Shown here in pieces: positions 14,827 through 23,157 of a stretch of DNA of 64,000 nucleotides. Positions within the stretch are counted from its first letter, which is position 1. Each line of letters opens with the position of its first letter. The stretch is from assembly GCA_900167925.1 (NCBI GenBank), contig FUZM01000005.1, positions 1 through 64,000 of the forward strand, read 5' to 3'. The position numbers and the translations under genes were made by a program. The DNA comes from Bacteroidales bacterium WCE2008 (GTDB taxonomy: Bacteria; Bacteroidota; Bacteroidia; Bacteroidales; UBA932). The notes beneath the pieces were generated by a model. It ran no database searches. It had not been told where the DNA came from and saw nothing but the letters and a program-made list of their open reading frames with translations.

Positions 14827-17442
14827 CTAGGCCTTGACTTCGATTTCGATCGACTGGAGATCCTTGTCGGCAGAGGAAGTACCGTAGAGGATACGGTAAC
14901 GGCCAGGCATTACTGAAAGCTCATCAATCGACTCATCATAGTATTCGAAAGTATGAGGCCCGAGCTCGACCTTGACCTTGACAGTCTTGCCGGCCGGCAC
15001 GGATACCTTCTTGAAGCCCTTGAGGGACTTGATCGGAGCCGAAGGATTATCAAGACTCTTGACATAGACCTGTACGGTCTCCTCTCCGTCCACAGAACCG
15101 GTATTGGAGACCGGTACGGTCACATAAAGCTTGTCTCCCTTCTTGGCGACAGTTTTGTTTATCTTGCCCTCCCCGATAGAGAAAGTAGTATAGCTCAGAC
15201 CATAGCCGAACTGGTAGAGAGGAATACCACGGAAATATCTGTAGGTACGGCCCTCCATATTGTAGTCCAGGAAATCCGGCAACTGGTCGGTAGAAGCATA
15301 GAACGTCACAGGAAGACGGCCGGAAGGATTGTAATCGCCGAAAAGGATATCGGCAAGAGCCTTGGCGCCGCCCTGGCCCGGATACCAAGCCTGGAGAAGG
15401 GCATCGTAGCTGCGCTCCACGCTGGCGAAAGCGATACATGAACCGGAACAATTGACAAGAATGACCGGACGACCAGTCTCATGCATGGCCCTGACAAGTC
15501 TCTGCTGGACGGCCGGGAGTTCGATGTCAGCCTTGTCGCCGCCCTCACCCTCCATCTGCGAAGAAATACCGCCGATCACGATTATCGCATCGGCATCGGC
15601 AACCTTCTCTTTAAGGGCAGAGAACTCGGCGAGAGACCTCTGGCAGATCTGGGTATTGAACATGGCGAAAGGCCCGTTACCCTTGCGGTACTCGATGACT
15701 ACGTCATAAGAATTGCCCTCAACGACATCGAAAGTCTTGTAAGGCACATTATGGTTCCCGCCGAAGAAAGACATGCGGCCGCCGGAAGGAGCGCCGTTAT
15801 CCACCACCTTGCCATTGACAGTAAGCTTATAACCATTGTCCGAAGCGATGAAATAGCTCATAGGACCGGTAAAATCAGCCACATACTTACCGGAGACACG
15901 CACTGAAATCTTGTCAGTCCCGACACCCTCTGCAAACCCGTAGGCGCCGAAAGTGCTGAAACGCAGCTCGCTGTAATAATCTGTCTTCACAGGCTCGCCC
16001 GAAAGCTCATTATTATTGTAGAACTCCACATACATACCCTTACCCTCGTTGAAATCGCCGAGATGATAGACCGTATTGTAATCATCATTGAGCTCGCACG
16101 CCTTCTCATAATAGACCTCGGCCCCGGGAACCGCATTACGGATACCCTCAAGCAGAGAATGCTGATGCTCCTTGGTCGGAGTTCCGCCATAGTTTCCGTT
16201 GAGAAGATCCACGTCGTCTGCATTAGGACCGACAACCGCTATCTTCTTCACTGACTTGGAAAGCGGAAGCACATTACCCTCATTCTTCAGAAGGACCATA
16301 GACTCGCGGGCAGACTGCACGGCAAGGGCGTCATGCTCCTCGCTGCTGATCATATCCTCTCCGAGACCGGCCCAAGGCAGTTTCTCTGCAGGATCGAACA
16401 TACCGAGCTGGAAACGGGAAAGAAGAGTACGGCGCAGATGTACATCCAGGTCGGACTCATTGATAAGCCCCTTCCTGAGCCCCTCGACGAGAGACATCAT
16501 AGTCTTTCCGCACTCCAGGTCTGTGCCGTTCATAATGGCGTCGACACCGGCAGAAAGAGCATCCGGATGGGTTCCGTGCTGATTCTTGTTGAAGAAGTTA
16601 TTGATGGCATCGCAGTCTGTAACCACAAGAGACTTATATCCCCACTTATTACGCAAGATATCGATAAGGAGACGGTCGCTGGTACAGCAAGGCACACCCT
16701 CATACCGGTTATAAGCGCACATCACCTCTTGCACGTCAGCCTCCGTCACGAGAGCCTTGAAAGCAGGAAGATAAGTCTCCCAGAGATCCCTCATCGATAC
16801 GGAAGCGTCATAAGAATGACGCAGAGGCTCCGGACCGCTATGGACAGCATAATGCTTGGCACAAGCATGAGTCTTGTAATATTTCTTGTCATTACCCTGC
16901 ATACCCTTGACGGTCTGCACGCCCATTACAGTAGAAAGGTATGGATCCTCTCCTGGAGTCTCCTGTCCTCTTCCCCACCTCGGGTCACGGAAGATATTGA
17001 CATTCGGACACCAGAAAGTAAGTTCCGGATTGCCGGGATAATAAGTCACACCCATACCGACTCCGAAGACATCGTGGTCGGAACGGTTCCAGTTTGCGCG
17101 CGCTTCGTCAGAAACCTGCGAGAATACCTCGTAGACCTGCTCCGGATTGAAAGAAGCGGCCATTCCGATAGGCTGAGGATAGACCGTATATCCATCCTGG
17201 CGCACACCGTGGCAAGCCTCGCTCCACCAGTTGTAGGAAGGGATTCCGAGTCTGTCGACAGATACGGACTTATTCATCATGAGTCCGACCTTCTCCTCCG
17301 GAGTAAGCAGGGAAAGCAGGTTCTCAACTCTCTCCTCGTTGGAAAGACGCGGGTTCTGGAATGGATACTCGTAAGTCTTGCCTCCACCGCAGGAGACCAG
17401 GACAGACAATACCGCAACGCAAAAAATTGATGGTTTCTTCAT
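14827..17442 (-). CDS. GH3 glycoside hydrolase lipoprotein with inserted PA14-type domain
   Basis: An 871-residue lipoprotein (VLSVLVSC, Cys18) of family GH3. The barrel contains KHYAVHSGPEPLRH and the nucleophile motif VVTDCDA (Asp276). The second domain is interrupted at about residues 455-610 by a beta-rich insertion consistent with PA14, and the C-terminus is a fibronectin-like domain (TVQVYVKSLDNPSAPIKSLKGF). The HSGPE signature is typical of members annotated as beta-xylosidase or beta-glucosidase. It should release terminal beta-linked glucose or xylose at the membrane. It lies 15 nt downstream of the DUF1573 gene in the same orientation and converges with GDSL. Exact specificity is unknown. 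Confidence 0.9.
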   Translation of the reverse strand: MKKPSIFCVAVLSVLVSCGGGKTYEYPFQNPRLSNEERVENLLSLLTPEEKVGLMMNKSVSVDRLGIPSYNWWSEACHGVRQDGYTVYPQPIGMAASFNPEQVYEVFSQVSDEARANWNRSDHDVFGVGMGVTYYPGNPELTFWCPNVNIFRDPRWGRGQETPGEDPYLSTVMGVQTVKGMQGNDKKYYKTHACAKHYAVHSGPEPLRHSYDASVSMRDLWETYLPAFKALVTEADVQEVMCAYNRYEGVPCCTSDRLLIDILRNKWGYKSLVVTDCDAINNFFNKNQHGTHPDALSAGVDAIMNGTDLECGKTMMSLVEGLRKGLINESDLDVHLRRTLLSRFQLGMFDPAEKLPWAGLGEDMISSEEHDALAVQSARESMVLLKNEGNVLPLSKSVKKIAVVGPNADDVDLLNGNYGGTPTKEHQHSLLEGIRNAVPGAEVYYEKACELNDDYNTVYHLGDFNEGKGMYVEFYNNNELSGEPVKTDYYSELRFSTFGAYGFAEGVGTDKISVRVSGKYVADFTGPMSYFIASDNGYKLTVNGKVVDNGAPSGGRMSFFGGNHNVPYKTFDVVEGNSYDVVIEYRKGNGPFAMFNTQICQRSLAEFSALKEKVADADAIIVIGGISSQMEGEGGDKADIELPAVQQRLVRAMHETGRPVILVNCSGSCIAFASVERSYDALLQAWYPGQGGAKALADILFGDYNPSGRLPVTFYASTDQLPDFLDYNMEGRTYRYFRGIPLYQFGYGLSYTTFSIGEGKINKTVAKKGDKLYVTVPVSNTGSVDGEETVQVYVKSLDNPSAPIKSLKGFKKVSVPAGKTVKVKVELGPHTFEYYDESIDELSVMPGRYRILYGTSSADKDLQSIEIEVKA

Positions 17443-17457
17443 TTTTGTTATTAATAG

Positions 17458-18501
17458 TTAGTTAAATATCAAATCCTTTATAGGCCGCACCGGATCGTTT
17501 GTAAACAGCCGCACCGAGAAATTCCGCTTCATGGAAGATGCTGTCACCACAATACTGGAATCAGGTTTCAGCACGGTCCCGGCCTTGATGCTTACCGAAA
17601 CTCCATCCGGAGCCTCGACCGCAAAAATATACAAAGGAGCCTCCCCGCGGTTACCCACAGTGACGAATCCCCTCCTCTCGTCCGAGAAGAACCGGCTCTT
17701 CATCGGGGCCGACGAAGGATTGGTCCATATAGACGGCGCAGCCTGGCCTTCCCTTGGAGTATAACCTACGAATATTGCCTCGCACACCAGTTTCTGCTGG
17801 CACTGTTTCCCGCCGGAGAACACCAGCAGACTGTCAGAATAAGTCCTGAACAGTCTTCTGTCCATCGGCATACGGCAGTCCACCCTTATCTCTCCGGTTT
17901 CCCCAGGTCCGAGAACCTCCGGTCCCACGATCTCCACCGGCGAGCCGAAATCAGGATTCACCACCCGCAGCGAGACCTCCCGGTCGGAGCTGTTGACGAC
18001 ATGGATTATCCCAGTCCTCTCCATTCCCGGATTCATGAACCCGAGACGGACGAGATTCCCGTCGACCCTGAGACCGTCCCCGAGAATGAATGGGAACATG
18101 GATTCGAGACTACGGGGAGCCGGGATGACATCGGCCTTGACCGACAGTATTGCATATCCGGCGCCATCGGCAAAGAAGACCTCCAGGTTTCTGAAGACTT
18201 CCCCGGACGCTCCGGCAGGATCGAAAAAGACCGAAATCTCTCCTTTCGAGCCTGGCGCAACGGTCATGATATCGTCATAATCCGCGCGGATGCAGCTGCA
18301 CCCGGGCCTCACCGACGAAATCCTTACCGGACTGTCGCCGAGATTGACGAACCTGAATTCATGGCTCAGGACTCCGTCCTCTTCTTTGACTCTGCCGAAA
18401 TCCCACTGAGACGAACTGAATACGATAGAAGGATCCTGTCCATAAATGAACGGACAGAACGTCAAAAGAAGCGCTACAAGGAAACCTCTACGCAAATTCA
18501 T
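17458..18501 (-). CDS. DUF1573-domain secreted protein
   Basis: A 347-residue protein from the start at 18501, which begins a proper signal peptide (MNLRRGFLVALLLTFCPF); an alternative start 7 codons upstream is possible. The N-terminal part is DUF1573 (WDFGRVKEEDGVLSHEFRF, then VRISSVRPGCSC), an immunoglobulin-like module common in Bacteroidota secreted proteins. A second copy-like region follows from about residue 130. DUF1573 proteins have no established role. The gene is first in a two-gene operon with GH3 (15-nt gap), so it may be linked to glycan handling, though that is only context. Confidence 0.78.
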   Translation of the reverse strand: MNLRRGFLVALLLTFCPFIYGQDPSIVFSSSQWDFGRVKEEDGVLSHEFRFVNLGDSPVRISSVRPGCSCIRADYDDIMTVAPGSKGEISVFFDPAGASGEVFRNLEVFFADGAGYAILSVKADVIPAPRSLESMFPFILGDGLRVDGNLVRLGFMNPGMERTGIIHVVNSSDREVSLRVVNPDFGSPVEIVGPEVLGPGETGEIRVDCRMPMDRRLFRTYSDSLLVFSGGKQCQQKLVCEAIFVGYTPREGQAAPSIWTNPSSAPMKSRFFSDERRGFVTVGNRGEAPLYIFAVEAPDGVSVSIKAGTVLKPDSSIVVTASSMKRNFSVRLFTNDPVRPIKDLIFN

Positions 18502-18600
18502 AGGATACACGTCTTTTTTCACAATGTAAAGTTAGCACTAATAGCCTTACCGGAATTGCATAAATAGGTCGTTTTCTTTAAATATTCCGTCGTACTCCCC

Positions 18601-18608
18601 TATATTTG
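18601..18608 (+). promoter_or_regulatory. -7 promoter box before metH
   Basis: TATATTTG matches the Bacteroidota -7 consensus and lies 39 nt upstream of the metH start at 18648. The leader is too short for a cobalamin riboswitch and none of its conserved segments were seen. Confidence 0.55.
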
Positions 18609-18647
18609 CATTTTTCGCAATCACTTCTTAATTTTACGGGGTACTTT

Positions 18648-21600
18648 ATGAAAAGGAACGGACTTGACATACTCCGGAATCGCCCCCTGATTCTGGACGG
18701 GGCCATGGGCACAATGATTCAGCGGTTCAACCTGACTGAAGAAGACTTCCATGGAGGACCTTTCGTCGGCATATCCAAAGACCTCAAAGGCAACAACGAA
18801 TGCCTCAATCTCACCCGTCCTGAAGTCATCTCCGAAATCCACAAAGAATACATACGCGCAGGAGCCGACATAATCGAGACCAACACCTTCAGCGCCAACC
18901 GGATCTCGCAGGCCGAGTACGACTGCATCGGGTTCGCCGGAGAGATGGCCCTTCGCGGAGCGCAGATCGCCCGGGCGGCGGCGGACGAAGCCATGGCCGA
19001 AGACCCGTCCCGTAAGGTCTATGTCGCCGGCAGCGTCGGACCGACATCCAAGTCGCTGTCGCTCGCTCCTGATATCAGCGATCCCGGCTTCCGGCCATAC
19101 AGTTTCGACGACATGGCCGAGGCATACGGAGAGCAGCTCGAGAATCTCATAAAAGGCGGCGTCGACGTCATTCTGATAGAGACATGTTTCGACGCCCTCA
19201 ACACAAAAGCCGTCCTCTACGCCCTCCAGAAGGTCTCCGACACCATGGGTGCCATAGTCTCGGTATCGGTCAGCGACCGCAGCGGCCGAACCCTTACCGG
19301 CCAGACCATGGAAGCCTACTACACTTCGATCCGTCACTTCCCTCTCGCCGCATTCGGCCTCAACTGCTCTCTCGGAGCGGATGAACTGCTGCCGCTCATA
19401 AGCGAAGTGGCCGCCTTCAGCGACGTGCCTGTCATCTGTTACCCGAATGCCGGCCTTCCCAACGAGATGGGCGGCTACGACCAGAGTCCGGAGCAGATGG
19501 CTGACCATGTCAGGAAGATGGCCGGCAAGGTCAATATAATCGGAGGCTGCTGCGGCACTACTCCCGACCATATACGGGCCGTCAGGGATGCCGTCCTCGC
19601 CACAGGAGAGACGCATACCGTACCGGAGCCGTCCAAGGGCCTGAAAGTAAGCGGTCTGGAACCATATCTGATCGACAGCCGCAACAATTTCACCAATATC
19701 GGAGAGCGCACCAACGTCGCCGGCTCGAGGAAATTCGCGAAACTGATTGCGGCCGGAGATTATGAGACCGCCCTGCAGATCGCGGCCGACCAGATAGAGA
19801 ACGGGGCCGGAATAATAGACATAAACATGGACGACGCGATGCTGGATTCGACAGTCGAGATGCAGAAATTCCTGCGCTATATCTCCAACGATCCGGCAGT
19901 GGCGAAGGCCGCCCTGATGATCGACTCCTCCCACTGGGAGACAATTCTGGCTGGCCTGAAGAATGCCCAGGGAAAATGCATAGTCAACTCCATCTCCCTG
20001 AAGGAGGGAGAGGAAACCTTCCTCCGGAAAGCGCAGGAGATCCACCGTTTCGGAGCTGCGATGGTAGTCATGGCTTTCGACGAAGAGGGCCAGGCGACCA
20101 CATACGACCGCAAGGTCGCAATCTGCCGCAGGGCCTATGGACTGCTGACAAAAGCCGGAATCCCGCCGACAGACATCATATTCGACTGTAACATCCTTTC
20201 GATCGGTACCGGCATCGACGAGCATGCCCGCTACGCCATCGACTTCATAGAGGCCGTCCGATGGATCAAGCAGAATCTTCCGGGAGCCTACACCTCCGGC
20301 GGAGTCTCCAACCTGTCCTTCGCTTTCAGAGGCAACAACCCTGTCCGCGAGGCGATGCACTCGGCATTTCTGTACCATGCAATCGCAGCCGGACTCGACA
20401 TGGGCATCGTCAATCCGGGAATGCTTCAGGTCTATGATGACATCGAGCCGGAACTGCTGCGCTGCGTCGAGGACGTAATCATGGACAAGGACCCCGGGGC
20501 GACTGAAAGGCTCATCGAGAAGGCCCAGAAGATTCTTGCGGAGAAGCAGGACCAAGCCGCAGGCGGTGCGGTCCAGGCCGCGCCGGTGCAGGCCGCGACT
20601 CCGGAAGAAAGGATTATGGAGAACCTGGTCAAAGGAAAGAATATCGGTCTGGCGGAGGATGTGCTGGACTGTTACAAGAGATACGGTACGGCGGTGCAGG
20701 TCATTGAGGGCCCGCTGATGGCGGGGATGGAGAGAGTCGGAGAGCTTTTCGGCGCCGGCAAGATGTTCCTGCCGCAGGTCGTAAAGTCCGCAAGGACAAT
20801 GCGCGACGCCGTGGCCATCCTGGAGCCGTATATGGAGGCCGGAGAGGCCGAGAGCAGCTCCAGCGCCAAACCGAAGATCGTGATCGCCACCGTCAAGGGC
20901 GATGTCCATGATATCGGCAAGAATATAACCTCGATCGTCCTCGGGTGCAACGGATTCGAGATGACGGACCTCGGAGTGATGGTCGACAAGGAGACTATCC
21001 TGGACGAGGCCCAGAGGCAGAATGCCGACATAGTCGCCGTCAGCGGCCTGATTACTCCTTCGCTGTACCAGATGGAGGAGATATGCCGGGAGATGACGGC
21101 CAGGGGGATGGATACCCCGCTGCTGATAGGCGGCGCGACGACCTCCGCCCTCCATACGGCAGTCAAGCTCGCGCCTCTGTATGACCATGTATTCTATGGC
21201 CCCGATGCTTCGGCGAGCGCCGTGATGGCGAAGCGTTGCATAATCGACCGGGAGGCGTTCGAAGCGGAGGAACATGCCGCCCAGGCAAAGCTCCGGGCCC
21301 TGTATGACAAAGGTTCGAAGAAGGAGACTGCAGCCGCCGAGCCGAACCGTTATCCTAAGGAGTCTTTCCTTCGCAAGGAAGACTGCTCGCTGGAGAATAT
21401 GCCGGCTACGGAGCTGGAGCCGGGAAAGATACTGCCGTTCTTCGACTGGCAGATGTTCCTGGCAATCTGGGGCATACGCTACGGGAAGGCGGACATGAAC
21501 GATCCGGAGATAGCGGAGATCATGGCCGAAGCCAAGGATATGCTGGACTGGATGACTGCGAACCGGGACTACAAGATCCGGATCGCGATGCGGTTCGACG

Positions 21601-22214
21601 AAGTCTGGAGCGAAGGCGACACGATCTGCTCCGAGGCATACAGGCTGCCGATGCTGCGTCAGGAGAAGCCGGCGCCAGGATCGGACAGGCTGGTATCGAT
21701 GGCGGATTATGCGCCGCCTGCGGATATGGGCATAAAGACTCCTTTCGGAATGTTTGCCATATCGGTCTCGGCGATGAAGCATCCTGAGGGATGCTGTTGC
21801 CCGTGCTGCAGGCCTTCGGGCTACAGGCAGCTGACGTTGAAGAAGGACAGTCCGCTGCTGGAGAGGACACTGAGGCTGACCCTGGCCGAGGCGGCGTCGC
21901 TGTGGCTGGACAAGGAGATGCAGAGCAAAGTACCTCAGGGCTTCAGGACTTCGCGGCCGGCTGCCGGTTATGCGAGCTGCCCTGACCATACGTTGAAGAA
22001 AGACATACTGTCGCTGCTGCCTGACGTCGGGATAACCCTGACGGAGAGCTATGCGATGGTCCCGGACGCTTCGATCTGCGGCTTCATAGTCGCCCATCCC
22101 GAGGCGGGTTATCCGGAAATACATAAAATATCAGAGGAGCAGTACATGCGCTATGCCAAGGCCCGCGGAATGGGGCCGGAACAGGCGCGTCAGTTCCTCG
22201 GCAACCTTTTGTAA
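18648..22214 (+). CDS. metH: Cobalamin-dependent methionine synthase
   Basis: A 1188-residue four-module enzyme that transfers a methyl group from methyltetrahydrofolate to homocysteine via cob(I)alamin. The homocysteine module has zinc-site sequences GLNCSLG and IGGCCGTTPDHI; the folate module carries NIGERTNVAGSRKF; the cobalamin module has the DxHxxG motif GDVHDIGKNI, with ligand His754; and the activation module ends with RPAAGYASCPDHT and LTESYAMVPDASICGF. The ATG at 18648 starts MKRNGLDILRNRPLILDGAMG; an earlier TTG frame adds 14 residues of poor sequence. An odd Cys cluster, CCCPCC at 1049-1054, lies in the activation module. metF follows after 2 nt. Confidence 0.96.
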   Translation: MKRNGLDILRNRPLILDGAMGTMIQRFNLTEEDFHGGPFVGISKDLKGNNECLNLTRPEVISEIHKEYIRAGADIIETNTFSANRISQAEYDCIGFAGEMALRGAQIARAAADEAMAEDPSRKVYVAGSVGPTSKSLSLAPDISDPGFRPYSFDDMAEAYGEQLENLIKGGVDVILIETCFDALNTKAVLYALQKVSDTMGAIVSVSVSDRSGRTLTGQTMEAYYTSIRHFPLAAFGLNCSLGADELLPLISEVAAFSDVPVICYPNAGLPNEMGGYDQSPEQMADHVRKMAGKVNIIGGCCGTTPDHIRAVRDAVLATGETHTVPEPSKGLKVSGLEPYLIDSRNNFTNIGERTNVAGSRKFAKLIAAGDYETALQIAADQIENGAGIIDINMDDAMLDSTVEMQKFLRYISNDPAVAKAALMIDSSHWETILAGLKNAQGKCIVNSISLKEGEETFLRKAQEIHRFGAAMVVMAFDEEGQATTYDRKVAICRRAYGLLTKAGIPPTDIIFDCNILSIGTGIDEHARYAIDFIEAVRWIKQNLPGAYTSGGVSNLSFAFRGNNPVREAMHSAFLYHAIAAGLDMGIVNPGMLQVYDDIEPELLRCVEDVIMDKDPGATERLIEKAQKILAEKQDQAAGGAVQAAPVQAATPEERIMENLVKGKNIGLAEDVLDCYKRYGTAVQVIEGPLMAGMERVGELFGAGKMFLPQVVKSARTMRDAVAILEPYMEAGEAESSSSAKPKIVIATVKGDVHDIGKNITSIVLGCNGFEMTDLGVMVDKETILDEAQRQNADIVAVSGLITPSLYQMEEICREMTARGMDTPLLIGGATTSALHTAVKLAPLYDHVFYGPDASASAVMAKRCIIDREAFEAEEHAAQAKLRALYDKGSKKETAAAEPNRYPKESFLRKEDCSLENMPATELEPGKILPFFDWQMFLAIWGIRYGKADMNDPEIAEIMAEAKDMLDWMTANRDYKIRIAMRFDEVWSEGDTICSEAYRLPMLRQEKPAPGSDRLVSMADYAPPADMGIKTPFGMFAISVSAMKHPEGCCCPCCRPSGYRQLTLKKDSPLLERTLRLTLAEAASLWLDKEMQSKVPQGFRTSRPAAGYASCPDHTLKKDILSLLPDVGITLTESYAMVPDASICGFIVAHPEAGYPEIHKISEEQYMRYAKARGMGPEQARQFLGNLL

Positions 22215-22216
22215 GA

Positions 22217-23140
22217 ATGAATATAACAGAAATCTTGGAATCGAGCGCAAGGCCTTTCCCTTCGATAGAGATCGTGCCGCCGCTGAACGGTATCAGCAAG
22301 GATGAACTTCTGAATACTGTCGGACAGTTCATGGACTTCGACCTGAAGTATATCAACGTCACCTGCCACAGGGACGAGTTCGAGTTTCGGCAGCATGCCG
22401 ACGGCTCGTTCTCCAGGCATCTGGTCCGCAACAGGATTTCTCCGGTCGCCGTATGCGGCGCCATAATGTCGAGGTACAAGGTCGAGATGGTGCCTCATAT
22501 AATCTGCGGGGGCAATTCCCCGGAGGAAATCGAGAGCCTGCTGTATGATTTCAATTTCCTCGGAATCGGCAATGTGATGGCCCTGAGGGGCGATTCGATT
22601 ACCGGAGAGAAGAGGTTCACTCCGACTCCGGGAGGTTATAACCATGCGGATGAGCTTGTTTCGGCCATACGCAGGTTCGACGGGAAGAACGGGAGCCATT
22701 TCTGCATCGGTGTCGGAGGATACCCTGAGAAGCATTTCGAGGCCGCGAACCTGGAGACCGACATAGCGAACCTGAAGAAGAAGGTCGATGCCGGAGCCGA
22801 TTATATAATCACCCAGATGTTCTTCGACAACGAAGTCTTCTACAGTTTCGTGGACAAATGCCGCAAGGCCGGTATAATGGTCCCTATAATTCCGGGGCTG
22901 AAGCCGCTGAGTACTGCGCGTCAGGTGGCGGCCCTGCCGGAGGCCTTCTCGCTGGATATTCCGCTTGAACTTACAGAGGCGATAAGCAAGGCTTCCGGTC
23001 CCGAGGATGTCTACCGTATCGGTACGGAATGGTGCATAAGGCAGACTAAAGATCTGTTGCGGCACGAAGTCCAGGCCGTGCATTATTATACGATGGGCAA
23101 GTCCCGGAATATAGTCGAAATACTGAAAGCTTGTTTTTAA
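22217..23140 (+). CDS. metF: 5,10-Methylenetetrahydrofolate reductase
   Basis: A 307-residue flavoenzyme that makes methyltetrahydrofolate, the methyl donor for MetH. Family motifs visible are FPSIEIVPPLNG at the N-terminus, INVTCHRDEF, the folate/FAD contact NVMALRGDS, the ADYIITQMFFDN strand, and IPGLKPL. Length is normal. It begins 2 nt after the metH stop, an operon that places both steps of one-carbon transfer together. The downstream GH9 gene lies only 17 nt further on in the same direction and may share the transcript. Confidence 0.95.
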   Translation: MNITEILESSARPFPSIEIVPPLNGISKDELLNTVGQFMDFDLKYINVTCHRDEFEFRQHADGSFSRHLVRNRISPVAVCGAIMSRYKVEMVPHIICGGNSPEEIESLLYDFNFLGIGNVMALRGDSITGEKRFTPTPGGYNHADELVSAIRRFDGKNGSHFCIGVGGYPEKHFEAANLETDIANLKKKVDAGADYIITQMFFDNEVFYSFVDKCRKAGIMVPIIPGLKPLSTARQVAALPEAFSLDIPLELTEAISKASGPEDVYRIGTEWCIRQTKDLLRHEVQAVHYYTMGKSRNIVEILKACF

Positions 23141-23157
23141 GAACCACATAAAACACT

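Noticed and set aside
18523..18647. Possible cobalamin riboswitch before metH
   Set aside because: The interval is only 125 nt, the -7 box lies 39 nt before the start, and none of the conserved B12-box segments can be seen.
18621..22124. An open frame of more than 1100 codons antisense to metH
   Set aside because: It mirrors the metH codons in the opposite strand, a known effect of high-GC codon bias; its sequence shows no domain, signal peptide or promoter, and metH is unmistakable.
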